Shown here: positions 45,974 to 57,300 of the stretch, in pieces | Position numbering within the stretch: the stretch's first letter is position 1 | Layout of the letters: every line of letters starts with the position of its first letter | NCBI RefSeq assembly: GCF_002802875.1 | Contig: NZ_PEBI01000001.1 | Coordinates: 645,830-709,829 of the forward strand | Direction: 5' to 3' | DNA from: Bifidobacterium primatium | Lineage (GTDB): Bacteria > Actinomycetota > Actinomycetes > Actinomycetales > Bifidobacteriaceae | DNA length: 64,000 nucleotides | Program-made: the position numbers and the translations under genes | The notes under the pieces: generated by a model | The model's input: the letters and a program-made list of their open reading frames with translations, nothing else | The model's database searches: none | Told to the model about the DNA's origin: nothing

Positions 45974-48900
45974 CTACTGTCGCCCACGTGCCATACGCAT
46001 CAGGGACTTCAGGACTTCTCTACGAGCAGTACCAATAGGTGCAACCGGATCGACGAATTTGCGCAGACCGCTGTCTTCTCCTACCGCGCGCTCATGCATG
46101 GGCTTTGGGACTTCATGGATAACAGTGACGGTCTTTTCACCGGCAATCTGCTTGAGGAGTCGCTCATAGAACGGTGTCTCGCGCGCATAATCCCAGTACA
46201 CATCGGCGAAATCGCAGTCCGGCTTCTTCCACGGCTTCTCGAAACCGGCATAGTGGATGATTCGCGGATTGGCACGGGACGCGATATACGCGTCGTATGC
46301 ATAGTTCGGGGCAAACGAAAACACGTTTGCCACTCGGCCGGCGCAATCGTGAACGACATTCCATTCCCAATCAAGATACGTGACCTTGCCTTCGCAATGC
46401 GCGTTCAACACATCCTGATCGTTGTAGATGAACTCAGGATTGGATGCATATTCCAGCCACTGCTGAATGGTGTAATGCTCACGCATGGCCTTGGTGTTCA
46501 GCACCAGCACGCCAGCCTGGAAGTACGAGTACGGGTCCTTCATGCCGAGAACCTGCCTGGTGTACTTCATACGAATGCCGTCGTTGATGTTGAGATTACC
46601 GAGATAATCGACATCATGACAGGCAGCCAGCAGATTATCGCCAAGCTCGGTGTCATACAGCTCGGAGATGTCGCCGTTGACCACCAAGTCGGCATCAAGA
46701 TACAGCACCTTGCCGTAGAACGGCAGAACCTGTTGAATAAGGAATCGATAATATGTCTCAATGCTGATGTGCTCGTTGTTGGTGTCGAGCTTATAGCCGG
46801 CAATCTCACGATTCACATTCACAAAGCGCAGATTCATGTTCTTGAACCGTGCAAAGAACTTGCGCATCGACTCTTGGTTCACCCACGCGATATCTTTCTG
46901 GAGAACAGTCACGTCGTAATACCGGTCCGCCGAAGCGTTCTTCATCGCCGAATAAATCGTGGTGGTCAGCTGCGCCACATAGTTGTTGTCGGCAGCGAAT
47001 ACCACCGGAACGATATCGGTGCGCTCGAAGCTGGTTCCTTCCATATTCACCGGCTGCTCGGAGTACGACTTGTCCGGATCGGTGAAGTGCACGCACTGCA
47101 GTTCCTTGGTCTTCAAGCCCGAATTGACTCGCTTCTGGTGCATCAGCCAGATATTGAACAGTCGTTCGGAAAGATGGCCCGGAGTGCGCAGGGCCTCCTT
47201 GCTGTAGAGGCTCATATCCGTTGTCTTTTCGAATTTCTCAAGTAGCGGGAACATCCATTCGCAGTATGCGAAGAACTGTTCCTTACGCATGATGTACATG
47301 TTGCAGAAACACGAGAAATTACCGTCCAAGAACGCATCGGCATCCTGCTTGTAGTCAGGGTGCATGACGCACAGAATGTCATAAACATGACGGAGATCCT
47401 TGAACTTCAAATACGGTGCCGCAGCATATAGTTTCTTGGGAGTCCCGTGCCCGTCAATGACTTCACGGAGGTCCTTGATGCCAGTGGTGATGATGTCATA
47501 TCCGCGAACAGTCTTGGTAATTGAGGAGTCATCGAGCTTGTACTCTTTTATGGCTGCATCGTCAATGTAGTCATCGATGATTTCGCCATAATCATTCTCC
47601 TCATGCTCGATATCCGAGAAGTCGAAGTATCGACGGTAATGGCAGAAGCCGTAATACTCAGCGTCAATGTTCTTCCAAGCCCAATACTGCGTGGTCAGCT
47701 CGCAATACATGGGGTTCTTTTCGGAGATATTCTCTCCATCGTCATCGTGATAGGTAAAGGGGAATCGACCATTCTTCAAGCCGTTTCCGACCTGAACCAT
47801 CTGAATAATATCGCCCTCGGGCATATCGACGGGCTTATGGGACGTTACAAAAAGCCTAATCGGGGACTTCTCCCATCGATGCATTTTTTCGATTCCCTCA
47901 GCTTCTTCCAGATGATTCAACGCCGTTCCTTTCATCGCGTCGTATTTCGGGTAATACGGACTTGTTATATCGATTTGCAAGTGTGCAATGGCCTTCTGCA
48001 GAATATCGATCTCCTGATGGAGCGATTCCGAAGACATGTCTTCTTCTTGCCTGGCCTGCTGTAGAAACGCATAGGCTTTATCACGCAAGAAACGATACAG
48101 TTCCGATGCCAACGCAGTATTGTCCCAGTCTTTTTTCAGCAGAGCAATCGCAGGAATCTTTTCGCTGGAAACAAGATGATCCTGCCATTCGTTGCAGGTA
48201 TGGTCCAATAGTTTATTGGCAACGTCTCGTTGTGCTATATCAAGCGCAGACTGATAACCTGCATCATTAGTGGACTCTTTACGGTTTTTCGCGAAGCGAG
48301 CGATGCAACCGTATGCCAATATATTCTGACGAGCAATATCGGTAAAATCGCGCAAAGAAATCGCACTGTCCTTGGTTAGTCCACGACCAAGATTGTAGAT
48401 ATACCAAGGTGAGTCGCCTATGGAACGATAGGATTCAGCCAAGGCTGCCGCAACGAAGAACGCATACGCATCCTCGGAACGAGTCAAACGAACATCTTCG
48501 ACCCTGCTCATTGCTTCGCGCATGAGTGTTCCATCGAACATCTTATGTGCAACGTTCCAATCAAAGCCGTCATCGGAAAAAGCCGTGGCCAGTATATCGG
48601 CGCCCGTCAATTCCCGTGTCGACGGATTCATGAATGATGACATTCCTTCTGCGGTTGAAACGGGAACATCGTCCGTCGCATTGATGGCAACTCCGAAATG
48701 GAGAATCTGAGCGGGGGACCGTTTCTGTTCTTCCATCAAACGAGCAAAGCAGCCATCCACATACGAATCATCAGGATCGAGATAAAGAACGTAGCTTCCG
48801 GAGGATGCCAGTGTTCCTGTTTTTCTTGCTCGGAGGGTACCTTCATTGGTCTCATGCCGGATAAGCCGCACCCTTTTATCCTTATGCTCAAATTCATGAG

Positions 48901-49045
48901 CTATATCAATCGTATTATCTTTGCTGCAATCATCTACAATGATGACCTCGATATCGGCGAATGATTGTGAAAGCACGCTTTCAAGGCAATCGGCCAAATA
49001 CGGCTCCGCATTATATGCCGGAATGACAATCGATATTGCTGGCAC
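45974..49045 (-). CDS. three-domain glycosyltransferase, GT2 plus DUF4422 plus GT8
   Basis: A 1023-residue cytoplasmic protein. Residues 1-~230 are a GT2 domain (S-I-V-I-P-A-Y-N-A, I-V-D-D-C-S, L-D-P-D-D near 93). Residues ~230-380 are a helical linker. Residues ~395-650 are a DUF4422 domain (N-P-M-Y-C-E-L, Y-Y-G-F-C-H-Y-R-R-Y). Residues ~680-950 are a GT8 domain with Y-L-D-A-D-L-V-V and I-I-H-Y-A-G-F-E-K-P-W. The last ~640 residues align along their length with the protein at 31760. It could place up to three sugars. GTG start with GAGG upstream. Linkages unknown. Confidence 0.88.
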   Translation of the reverse strand: MPAISIVIPAYNAEPYLADCLESVLSQSFADIEVIIVDDCSKDNTIDIAHEFEHKDKRVRLIRHETNEGTLRARKTGTLASSGSYVLYLDPDDSYVDGCFARLMEEQKRSPAQILHFGVAINATDDVPVSTAEGMSSFMNPSTRELTGADILATAFSDDGFDWNVAHKMFDGTLMREAMSRVEDVRLTRSEDAYAFFVAAALAESYRSIGDSPWYIYNLGRGLTKDSAISLRDFTDIARQNILAYGCIARFAKNRKESTNDAGYQSALDIAQRDVANKLLDHTCNEWQDHLVSSEKIPAIALLKKDWDNTALASELYRFLRDKAYAFLQQARQEEDMSSESLHQEIDILQKAIAHLQIDITSPYYPKYDAMKGTALNHLEEAEGIEKMHRWEKSPIRLFVTSHKPVDMPEGDIIQMVQVGNGLKNGRFPFTYHDDDGENISEKNPMYCELTTQYWAWKNIDAEYYGFCHYRRYFDFSDIEHEENDYGEIIDDYIDDAAIKEYKLDDSSITKTVRGYDIITTGIKDLREVIDGHGTPKKLYAAAPYLKFKDLRHVYDILCVMHPDYKQDADAFLDGNFSCFCNMYIMRKEQFFAYCEWMFPLLEKFEKTTDMSLYSKEALRTPGHLSERLFNIWLMHQKRVNSGLKTKELQCVHFTDPDKSYSEQPVNMEGTSFERTDIVPVVFAADNNYVAQLTTTIYSAMKNASADRYYDVTVLQKDIAWVNQESMRKFFARFKNMNLRFVNVNREIAGYKLDTNNEHISIETYYRFLIQQVLPFYGKVLYLDADLVVNGDISELYDTELGDNLLAACHDVDYLGNLNINDGIRMKYTRQVLGMKDPYSYFQAGVLVLNTKAMREHYTIQQWLEYASNPEFIYNDQDVLNAHCEGKVTYLDWEWNVVHDCAGRVANVFSFAPNYAYDAYIASRANPRIIHYAGFEKPWKKPDCDFADVYWDYARETPFYERLLKQIAGEKTVTVIHEVPKPMHERAVGEDSGLRKFVDPVAPIGTARREVLKSLMRMARGRQ

Positions 49046-49201
49046 GTAATCCTCACTCTTAAACGGAGATTCAATCGTTCAGTTATCGTAATTGTACGAT
49101 GGCTCGCATACAGCGACCTCGAAGGACTTTCGTACAATAAAAAAAGTCTTCGCCCCCATAGACGTCGCGAAGGGAATCCCCGCTAGTAGGATAGGACGCT
49201 T

Positions 49202-50074
49202 GTGACTGACGTATTCAAGAAATTCGGCGAGAAGTACCGCTATTCCATAGTGGTGTTCAAGGAGCTGGTGAAAACCGATTTCCAGCTGCGGTATCAGGGC
49301 TCGTTCCTTGGCATGGCCTGGTCGGTGCTGAAACCGTTGATGCTGTTCGGCGTGATGTATGTGGTGTTCGTGCGATTCCTCAAGTTCACGGATGGCACAC
49401 CAACCTTCCCGATTTCGCTGCTGTGCGGAACCTGCCTGTGGAGCTTCTGCAGCGAGGGCACCAGCCAGGGTCTTCTGTCCATCGTGAACCGTGGCGACCT
49501 GTTGCGTAAGGTGCATTTTCCGAACTACATCATCGTGGCCTCCACCACTATGGGCTCCATGATCTCCTTGGGCCTTGGTCTGCTGGTGGTCATCGTCTTC
49601 GGTTTCTTCGCCCACGCGCATTACACGTGGCGCGTGCTGCTGGTGCCGTTCAGCATTCTCCAGCTGTACTGCCTAGTGCTGGGAACCGCACTGATTCTGG
49701 CGACCCTGTACGTGTATTTCCGCGATGTGGCACATATCTGGGAAGTCGTATTGCAGGCGTTGTTCTACTCCATCCCGATCATCTACCCGCTGTCGATGGT
49801 GGCGAAGTCCTACCCGGTGATCGCCAAGCTGCTGCTGCTCAACCCCGTGGCACAGCCGATCATGGACATCCGGCACAACCTGCTCTCACCGGAATACGTG
49901 CCCACCGTATGGTCGAGCGTGAACTCCCTTGGCGAGGCCAAGGCATCGAATGCCTGGCTGTGGCTTGATTCCTGGTGGGTCTCCATCATTCCCTATATCT
50001 GCACGTTCCTTATCCTGTGGCTGGGCATTCACCTGTTCAGCAAGTACAGCCAGAAGTTCGCGGAGGTGCTGTGA
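49202..50074 (+). CDS. polysaccharide ABC transporter permease (Wzm/TagG-like)
   Basis: A 290-residue membrane protein with six hydrophobic segments, of the ABC-2 polysaccharide export type. The amphipathic start K-T-D-F-Q-L-R-Y-Q-G-S-F-L-G-M-A-W-S-V-L near residue 24 and R-K-V-H-F-P near 100 are typical of Wzm/TagG/RfbA-type permeases, which export finished polymers linked to a lipid carrier. It pairs with the ATPase gene, whose ATG overlaps its stop by one base. GTG start with AGGA upstream. The nearby dTDP-rhamnose genes suggest a rhamnose-containing polymer. Confidence 0.92.
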   Translation: MTDVFKKFGEKYRYSIVVFKELVKTDFQLRYQGSFLGMAWSVLKPLMLFGVMYVVFVRFLKFTDGTPTFPISLLCGTCLWSFCSEGTSQGLLSIVNRGDLLRKVHFPNYIIVASTTMGSMISLGLGLLVVIVFGFFAHAHYTWRVLLVPFSILQLYCLVLGTALILATLYVYFRDVAHIWEVVLQALFYSIPIIYPLSMVAKSYPVIAKLLLLNPVAQPIMDIRHNLLSPEYVPTVWSSVNSLGEAKASNAWLWLDSWWVSIIPYICTFLILWLGIHLFSKYSQKFAEVL

Positions 50075-51375
50075 TGACCACGACCGACAAGACCGAATCC
50101 ACCGTCGAAGCGCTGCCTAACGAGGACGCTCCCGTCGTGCTTTCCGTGCAGCATGTGGCCAAGTCGTTCAAGCTGCCGACCGAACAGGCCAACGGTCTGA
50201 AGATGGCCTTCCTGAACTGGACGAAGGGCATCAAGGGCTACAAGGAGCAGCAGGTGCTGCGCGACATCACCTTCGATGTGCATCAGGGCGACTTCTTCGG
50301 CATCGTGGGCCGTAACGGCTCCGGCAAATCCACGCTGCTGAAGATCATCTCGAAGATTTACAAGCCCGAAAAGGGCACCGTGACCGTCAAAGGCAAGCTG
50401 GTGCCGTTCATCGAACTCGGCGTGGGCTTCAACCCCGAGCTCACCGGCCGTGAGAACGTCTACCTGAACGGCGCTCTTCTGGGCTTCACCCATGAGCAGA
50501 TCGACGAGATGTACGACGACATCGTACGGTTCGCCGAGCTTGAGGACTTCATGGACCAGAAGCTCAAGAACTACTCCTCCGGCATGCAGGTGCGCTTGGC
50601 GTTCTCCGTGGCCATTCAGGCACAGGGAGATATTCTGGTGCTCGACGAGGTGCTGGCCGTCGGCGACGAGGCGTTCCAGCGCAAGTGCGACAACTTCTTC
50701 AGCGACATCAAGAAGGACAAGACCAAGACCGTCATCCTCGTCACCCACGACATGGCCTCGGTGAAGAAGTACTGCAACAAGGCCATCCTCATCAAGGACG
50801 GCGAGATCGTCGTCAACGGCAACAAGGACGACGCCGCCGGACAGTACACGCTGGAAAACCTCAAGGCCGAAGGCAAGGAGATTCCTGCGGAGGATGCGGA
50901 ACAGGGAAAGCCTGAGGAACCAGAATACGAGCTTGGTCTCAGCGAAACCGTGCCCGTGTTCAACATCCGCCCGGCCGGTTCCCCGGTCTGCACCAGCGAA
51001 TCCGGCTTCCAGTTCGACATCGAATACGAGTACAACGGCGACGAGGACTTCTACATCCCCATGTCCGTATTGGACGTCAAGCGTGGAGGCATCCCCTACG
51101 ACTGTGGTCCGGCCATCCACCTCACCGAGCGCGGACATCACGTGGCACACTTCACCATGCCGCTGACGTATCTGAACTCCGGGGATTATCGAATCATCGC
51201 AACGATTCGCGTGACGGAGACCCCCGGCAATTTCATTACATGGAAGCAGGTGGCCTTCACCAACGACAAAAACTCCTGCGATTTCGCCATTCGCAACAAC
51301 GAAAAAGAAGGCAAGGATTACGCCTTGCTCAACGACAAGGCAATGAACATCACGCTTACCAAGCTTGATGACTGA
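50074..51375 (+). CDS. polysaccharide ABC transporter ATP-binding protein with Wzt-like C-domain
   Basis: A 433-residue protein. The ABC domain (about 20-265) has Walker A G-R-N-G-S-G-K-S-T near residue 77, the signature Y-S-S-G-M-Q-V-R-L near 170 and L-D-E-V near 192. After an acidic linker, residues ~285-430 form a beta-rich Wzt C-terminal domain, which in known exporters recognises the cap of the polymer. I start at the ATG at 50074 (GGAGG upstream, TGATG overlap); the frame upstream lies inside the permease gene. The C-domain implies that export depends on a defined chain end. Confidence 0.93.
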   Translation: MTTTDKTESTVEALPNEDAPVVLSVQHVAKSFKLPTEQANGLKMAFLNWTKGIKGYKEQQVLRDITFDVHQGDFFGIVGRNGSGKSTLLKIISKIYKPEKGTVTVKGKLVPFIELGVGFNPELTGRENVYLNGALLGFTHEQIDEMYDDIVRFAELEDFMDQKLKNYSSGMQVRLAFSVAIQAQGDILVLDEVLAVGDEAFQRKCDNFFSDIKKDKTKTVILVTHDMASVKKYCNKAILIKDGEIVVNGNKDDAAGQYTLENLKAEGKEIPAEDAEQGKPEEPEYELGLSETVPVFNIRPAGSPVCTSESGFQFDIEYEYNGDEDFYIPMSVLDVKRGGIPYDCGPAIHLTERGHHVAHFTMPLTYLNSGDYRIIATIRVTETPGNFITWKQVAFTNDKNSCDFAIRNNEKEGKDYALLNDKAMNITLTKLDD

Positions 51376-51384
51376 TTGTTCTCT

Positions 51385-51414
51385 AGGGCCGGTGCTTAGT
51401 TACCGGCCCTTTCA
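51385..51414 (+). terminator. hairpin terminator after ABC transporter operon
   Basis: AGGGCCGGT (51385-51393) pairs with ACCGGCCCT (51402-51410), followed by TTTC. Confidence 0.75.
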
Positions 51415-51437
51415 CGTGTATTCCGAAGTCATAGGGC

Positions 51438-53609
51438 ATGAATAAAAGGCACGCATCACAGGAATCGCCATCGGCAACAGCGGCAACAATGATTACAAAA
51501 TCATGGCAGCTCATCCGCAAGCACCGAAGTGTTTCACTTACCGCAATGGCGATAATCGCCATAATCATTATCGCGATACTGCCGATGCCGGCATATAACG
51601 TGCATTATTCGCTGACATATGATCAGTCTTTGCCTTCGTCGACCAAAGTGATCTTCCAATTCGATGATAATGCCGCATTCCCGGAAAGCGCACGGCAACA
51701 AGCCTCCATACAAGGCTCTGTAGCCGATATACGATTAGATACGCTCAACGCCGATTCGCATAATCTACGTATCATCACTACAGGTACCAGAGCAAAACCG
51801 GTCCATTTGGATATATCGGTCAATATTTTTAACGAATACAGACCTACGGCATACAGCATATCGGTACATCAGACTTCTTCCAATGGTTTCGTCCGCATTT
51901 CCCCATCCGAGCTGACGACCATGCAACATGCGGCCCAGCATCTTTCCATAATTCGAGTGGCTTTACTGATGTTGACGGCAATGCTGTGGCTCATCGCTTT
52001 GATACGCGTCACTATAGGTAGGAGCCTACAGTCGGCACACTTCTATGCAGGAGTGGCCATTGTATTGGTAACCCTATGGCTCATTCGTTGTATTTCCGCA
52101 CTGCCATCGCTCGACTACAGTCGTTTCCCCTATCGGAGCTTGGCCGCAGGAATTCTGCTCGGATTTCTTGTCCTTATCGGCATCAATATGCACCGATATG
52201 CCAATAACGTGCATAAAACCATGGTGATTGTTATCGATTACGTCACCATAGCGGCATACATTCTCGCGCAATTTCTTATCTACATCAAGTATTTCCCGCG
52301 CGATTACGACGAAAGCGCTCATATGTCTTACGTCGCCTATGAGAAAATTCATCATGAGCTGTTCCCGACGTTCGAAAACATCAAAATCTATGAGGATGCC
52401 TACACCATGTCCGGTACCATGGATCTTTCTTCATTCCATGAGTTCAACCAACTGGGACATCCACCACTGTATTACCTCATCATGAGTATCATGCCGGGAA
52501 TCACCCGCTCGTCAGGCACAGTGGAATACCACATCAATTGGCTACGAGCGTCTTCCTTCGGCATCGGATTCCTCGGCATTCTTCTTGCCATGTATCTTGG
52601 ATACACGCGAATCAGCAAGAAATCCCCCATCCTCCATCTGGTGTTCGCAACGGTTCTTATTGCCCCTGCGAATTTCGTCTTTGTCATGAGTGGAGTAAAT
52701 AACGATACGCTGTGTTTTCTCACTGTAAGCATTTTTACTTGGGGAATGCTGCGCTTCCGAGAAAGAAAATTCGACTATGTGACATTCCTGCTGATTGTGG
52801 TGGGAATGTCAACTTCTCTGCTGACCAAGCTGACCGCGGGAATGATTACGAGCTTCATCGGACTTTTCGCCCTAATCGCAACAATTCGAGACGAACAAAT
52901 CCGCACTGTTCTCAAGAGCAGGCAATTCCTCATCTCAATCCCCTTGTACCTGCCTCCCGTCGTATATTACACACGAACATTACTTCACTATCATGCCATT
53001 CAGCCCAGCTATCAGAAGCTTGATCCCTACGGTTATTACCATTCCACGTTCTACTACGCACTGGAAAAGCGGTCAGAACTAGACGTATTCGCATACATCA
53101 AGCATTTTGGAGAGGGTATCATGCGGTCTTGGTGGTCCATGCCTTGGCAACCGGATATCACTCGATCTCATACTTCCTCACTGACATTCGATGCCCTTGC
53201 CGTCAGTATGCTGGTATTCATTCCCATCGTGATTTTTGCTGTCCAGCGTAATCGGTTGGGAAACACGCTCGCCATGGCCATGGCGGCGTTGATAATTACT
53301 CTGTTCCAGCAGTTCTCCAATGCTTTAAAGGGTTTCTATGTCAACGGATACACCGGAGGCACGCAGTCGAGGTATTACCTATGCGCCATGGTGTTCCTTG
53401 CGATGACTGTCGTATGGATGATGGCGCACTGGTTTGGCCGCGACAAACGAGATGACAGGATAACTGATGAATCTGATGATGCCCGCGGCAATATCATCGG
53501 TTCAATCACACCAACCGGTCAGATGGTTTGCGCAGCTTTTGTGATGTGGCTGGTCTATGACGGATTTCTCAGCTCATTCTTGCTGCATATGGCGGAGATT
53601 CAGCACTAG
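51438..53609 (+). CDS. DUF2142/GT-C-like membrane glycosyltransferase
   Basis: A 723-residue protein. One helix near residue 35 is followed by a ~110-residue extracytoplasmic domain, then about 12 membrane segments. F-P-R-D-Y-D-E-S-A-H near 288 and G-H-P-P-L-Y-Y-L near 341 match the catalytic-loop Asp/Glu and H-P-P-x-Y-Y patterns of GT-C enzymes that use polyprenyl-linked sugars outside the membrane. It follows the ABC exporter after a terminator and is somewhat AT-richer than that operon. It may decorate the exported polymer (inference). ATG at 51438; RBS weak. Confidence 0.75.
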   Translation: MNKRHASQESPSATAATMITKSWQLIRKHRSVSLTAMAIIAIIIIAILPMPAYNVHYSLTYDQSLPSSTKVIFQFDDNAAFPESARQQASIQGSVADIRLDTLNADSHNLRIITTGTRAKPVHLDISVNIFNEYRPTAYSISVHQTSSNGFVRISPSELTTMQHAAQHLSIIRVALLMLTAMLWLIALIRVTIGRSLQSAHFYAGVAIVLVTLWLIRCISALPSLDYSRFPYRSLAAGILLGFLVLIGINMHRYANNVHKTMVIVIDYVTIAAYILAQFLIYIKYFPRDYDESAHMSYVAYEKIHHELFPTFENIKIYEDAYTMSGTMDLSSFHEFNQLGHPPLYYLIMSIMPGITRSSGTVEYHINWLRASSFGIGFLGILLAMYLGYTRISKKSPILHLVFATVLIAPANFVFVMSGVNNDTLCFLTVSIFTWGMLRFRERKFDYVTFLLIVVGMSTSLLTKLTAGMITSFIGLFALIATIRDEQIRTVLKSRQFLISIPLYLPPVVYYTRTLLHYHAIQPSYQKLDPYGYYHSTFYYALEKRSELDVFAYIKHFGEGIMRSWWSMPWQPDITRSHTSSLTFDALAVSMLVFIPIVIFAVQRNRLGNTLAMAMAALIITLFQQFSNALKGFYVNGYTGGTQSRYYLCAMVFLAMTVVWMMAHWFGRDKRDDRITDESDDARGNIIGSITPTGQMVCAAFVMWLVYDGFLSSFLLHMAEIQH

Positions 53610-53657
53610 AACGTGGAGACCGGCAGATGGCTACCGACCTTTCACCACGCCCGATTC

Positions 53658-54335
53658 CTACCGCCGCACCGCCAGCGTGTCCGAACCGTCGGCGTTCCAG
53701 TCGCCTATCAGAACTCGGTCGTTGGCACGACCATAGGCAATGGTCACGTCGGCGACGCCGCTGGTGATGGTGTTCTTGAAGAAATACGTATTGCCACGAC
53801 GTACGGCGAAGGTATCGGACGAGTCGCCGTCCCAATCGCCCACCAATACCGTATCGTTGGCACGACCGTAGGCAACGACGGTATCGGCTTCGCCACCGGA
53901 GATGGAGTCCTTCACGTAATACGTGTTGCCACGCCGTACCGCCAGCGTGTCCTTGCCGTCGCCATCCCAATCGCCGACCAACACGGTGTCGGAAGCTTTG
54001 CCATAGCCGATCACACGATCGGCCTGGCCCCCTGAAATCGAATTCTTGAAGTAATAGACGTTTCCACGACGCACAGCGAACGTGTCCTTGCCGTCACCGT
54101 CCCAGTCACCAACCAATACCATGTCGTTGGCACGACCATAGGCAATGGTCTTGTCGGCTTTACCACCCGAGATGGAGTCCTTCACGTAATACGTGTTGCC
54201 GCGACGAACGGCCAGCGTGTCCTTGCCGTCACCGTCCCAGTCACCGACCAACGTCACGTCGGACGGCTTGCCGTAGACAATCACACTATCGGCTTTGCCG
54301 CCCTTCAAAGAATTGGCGAAATAATACGTGGCGCC
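53658..54335 (-). repeat. five 135-bp coding repeats, rhamnosidase
   Basis: Each 45-residue unit follows R-R-G-N-x-Y-Y-x-K-(N/D)-S-I-S-G-G, then A-D-x-x-I-x-Y-G-(R/K), then V-G-D-W-D-G-D-G-K-D-T. The D-x-D-G-D-G loop resembles a calcium-binding FG-GAP/VCBS-like loop. The final unit stops right after V-R-R. Confidence 0.85.
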
Positions 54336-57300
54336 CTTGAGCGTCTTGCCACCGGTATTCGCGGCATCGGCAACGGTAATGAACACGGTTCGACCATCGG
54401 ACGGCAGGGCGGTGTCCTTGGCGACAATCGTCACCTGGATGGCACGCAGAACCGCGCCGGAGGCATCCACACCAGAACGCTCCCCATCCTTGGTCCATCC
54501 GGTCCATCCCCGAGTGGAATCCAGCACACGGTACCGAATGCTGTACCGTTTTTCGGCGGCACCGGTCAGACGGAAACGAACACCGGTGATCGCCGACTTG
54601 TCTTTCGTTGCGGCCGCACTCCCCGCTGCGACATATTTCGACCACGATCCGGAACGAGAGAACACCGAGGTCTGCACGTCACCACCAAGATTGCTGGAAT
54701 CCAGGGCGAGCGCAACGGACTTCAATCCCGTGTTACGCCCGACCCAACTGCTTTTCTCCCCGACATAGACCGGAGCCACCGTCGACCCGTCGGCCAGCGT
54801 CGAGTTGACCGCCACGGGATTGACTACGGTGACGGCATGGGCTCCGCCATCAACCGTAATCTTCAGGCCATCATTGCCAATCGTCGGAGTCTCAACCGTT
54901 CGACCGTCCAACTGCACCTGCGCCAGCTTGGTCACACCGTCGACGTGCAGCACGGTCTTGCCTCCATACGGGGCGCTGACGTTCACTGTCATCGTGCGAC
55001 CGCTGCGCTTGGCGGACGTCGTGACGGAACCGCGCGGCGTGGGCACGCTTTCGTTGGTACTGGTCAACGTGGCATTGTTCACGCGCACCGTATACGCATC
55101 GAAACCGGCGGAAGTCGGCACCGCGCCGGCGACGCCGTCAATCAGCGCGGCGCCACCGCCCGCACCCCACACGTGAGAGTACGTCATGTTGGATTTCGAC
55201 GCTTCATCCCACGCTTCGGGCGCAATCGTGGCACCAAGCTTGTTCAACACCGCGGCATACGTGCGTTTGTCGGAGGAATCCGTGCGCGCCAGCAGACGGA
55301 TGGCGAGGTCGGTGTGGCCGGAGCGAACCAGTCCCTCATACAGGAAGTATGCGGAATAGATGCTGCCGGACGACTGCCGGCCCTCTTTCTCGATGGTCTC
55401 CGCCACGGCGTCCGCCATGCTCTGATTGGAGTAGATGCCGTATGCGAGCGCGAAGTAGTCGTTCTGCACCACGTGGTGGGTGACGATCTGGCCGTTGGAT
55501 GCCAATCCGTCGTAGAACGTGTTGGTTCTCTTGGAATAGCACTTGCTGATCAGCGTGTTGGTTATGGTTTTGCCGATGTTGGCGTAGTTTGCGGCGTCGG
55601 CCGTGTGACCGGTGACTTTGGCGAGCTCGGCCATGTTTTTGTAGGCTTCGGCAGCCACCGCGTTGATGACGGTTTTGTACTGCACTTTGTTGAGGTTGTA
55701 GTTCGGCAGTTCGGTGCGCGGCCAGTCCACGAGGTCGACAGTGGATCCGGCCCGGGAGACGAGACCGATCGAGGAACTGTATCGCACGGTTGCGAGCATT
55801 GTTTTCAACGTGTTGTACTGCGTGGCGGCATAGTTTGCGTCGCCGGTGTGCAGATAGTCCTGATATATGCCGATGATGCTCATCAGACGGTATTCGGTGT
55901 ATTGGGACGGGTTCTTCAGACACCAGTTCCAGGTGTTGCGTACGGGCAGGTAGTCTTCGCTGACGCCGTAGCTCAACGACTGGTAGACGAGGTTGTCGCC
56001 TTCGTACGGACGTCGCTCGCGGGTGATGGAGTCGGAGACGGTGTCGAGCGTGGTCGCCGTATGCGAGTATTTCGATAGTGCGTAGACCTTGTTGAGCATC
56101 GTGTCGTTGCTGGAGAACGAACTGACGGATGTGTCGTAGGGCAGCAAAGTTTCCACGCCGGAGATCTTGCTGGCGGTGAGCGTACCGGGATAGTTGTAGA
56201 TGGTGACGTAGCGGAAGCCTCGCAGGCTGTAGCCGGTGAATGTGATATTGGAACCTTGGAACTGCCAGATTTCATCGTATACGTTGCCGGTGTTCATCCG
56301 GTATTTGGCTTTGCCTCCGGCCAGTTGTTCACCTTCGGTGATGCGGATGCCGCGTTTGGCGGATGTGCTGGCGGTCAGTCTGATATCGCCGATGATCTCC
56401 TTGTCGAAGGCCACCGTATAGCTGCCGTCGCTGTTCTTTGTGACAGATGACGGCTTCTTCAGTCGCCGGATGGTGTTGTCGACGATGGACGGGGCCAGCT
56501 TGTAACCGCTGGTCAAGGACAGTTTCCGAGGCGTGCTCCACGGCTTGGTGTTGAAATCGTTGACGGTGTTCCAAGCGAAATCGAACTTCGTGATGTCGAG
56601 GTTCTGCGCGAGCTCCCGGTAGTAGCTCGTGCCGATGGACTGGTTGGAGGAACCATAGATGACACCGTCCATGGGCGTGATCTGTGTCCGTGCCGCATCG
56701 CGTGCCGAATTATAGACAACCTTCTTCTGCCCGTTGGCGTAGAAGTACGTCAGCTGCATGAGGATGCCGGAGTTCTTGGCTTGGGAATAGCTGTAGAGCC
56801 CGATGATGTTGTTGGCGGCGGTAAGTCGGCTAGTGATGTCGAAGCTGTTGTAGTACACGACGTTGCCGGCTCGTCGGGTGGGGCCCACGCCGATTTCGGT
56901 GCCGTTGACGTAGGCGTTGTATACGTGACGGCGGGCGGCCTCGGTATCGGTCGCGGTGATGGAGAGGATGGCCTTCTCCACGCCCTGCTCCTTGGCGATC
57001 TTGGCTCTGGTGAGATTGGCGACGCTGGCCTTCTGCGTCCAGGTCAGGTTGGTGGAAGCGAAACCGGAACCCACCGCCGTGACGAAGGGGGTTGGTGCGG
57101 ATGTTTCGGAAGCGCCGTTCTGATATGAGACCTCGACCTGCCAGTAGTACAGTTCGTTGTCGGCAAGTACGGTGGCCAATCCCGGAACGGTGACGGACGT
57201 CTGCTTGGCGCTGGAGACCCATGATCCCTGATATACGACGTTCTGGGCGTCGGACCGGGAGAAGATCGCTGTTGTGCCGACTGCACGCGGTTCTTCCATG

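Noticed and set aside
49119-49152. Terminator or attenuator before the ABC permease gene
   Set aside because: An imperfect hairpin (GGACTTT/AAAGTC) is visible, but it has a bulge, no T-run on the correct side and no reason to end a transcript there.
53611-53645. Bidirectional terminator between the GT-C gene and the rhamnosidase gene
   Set aside because: The apparent stem (AGACCGGCAG with CTACCGACCT) has three mismatches, so I do not call it.
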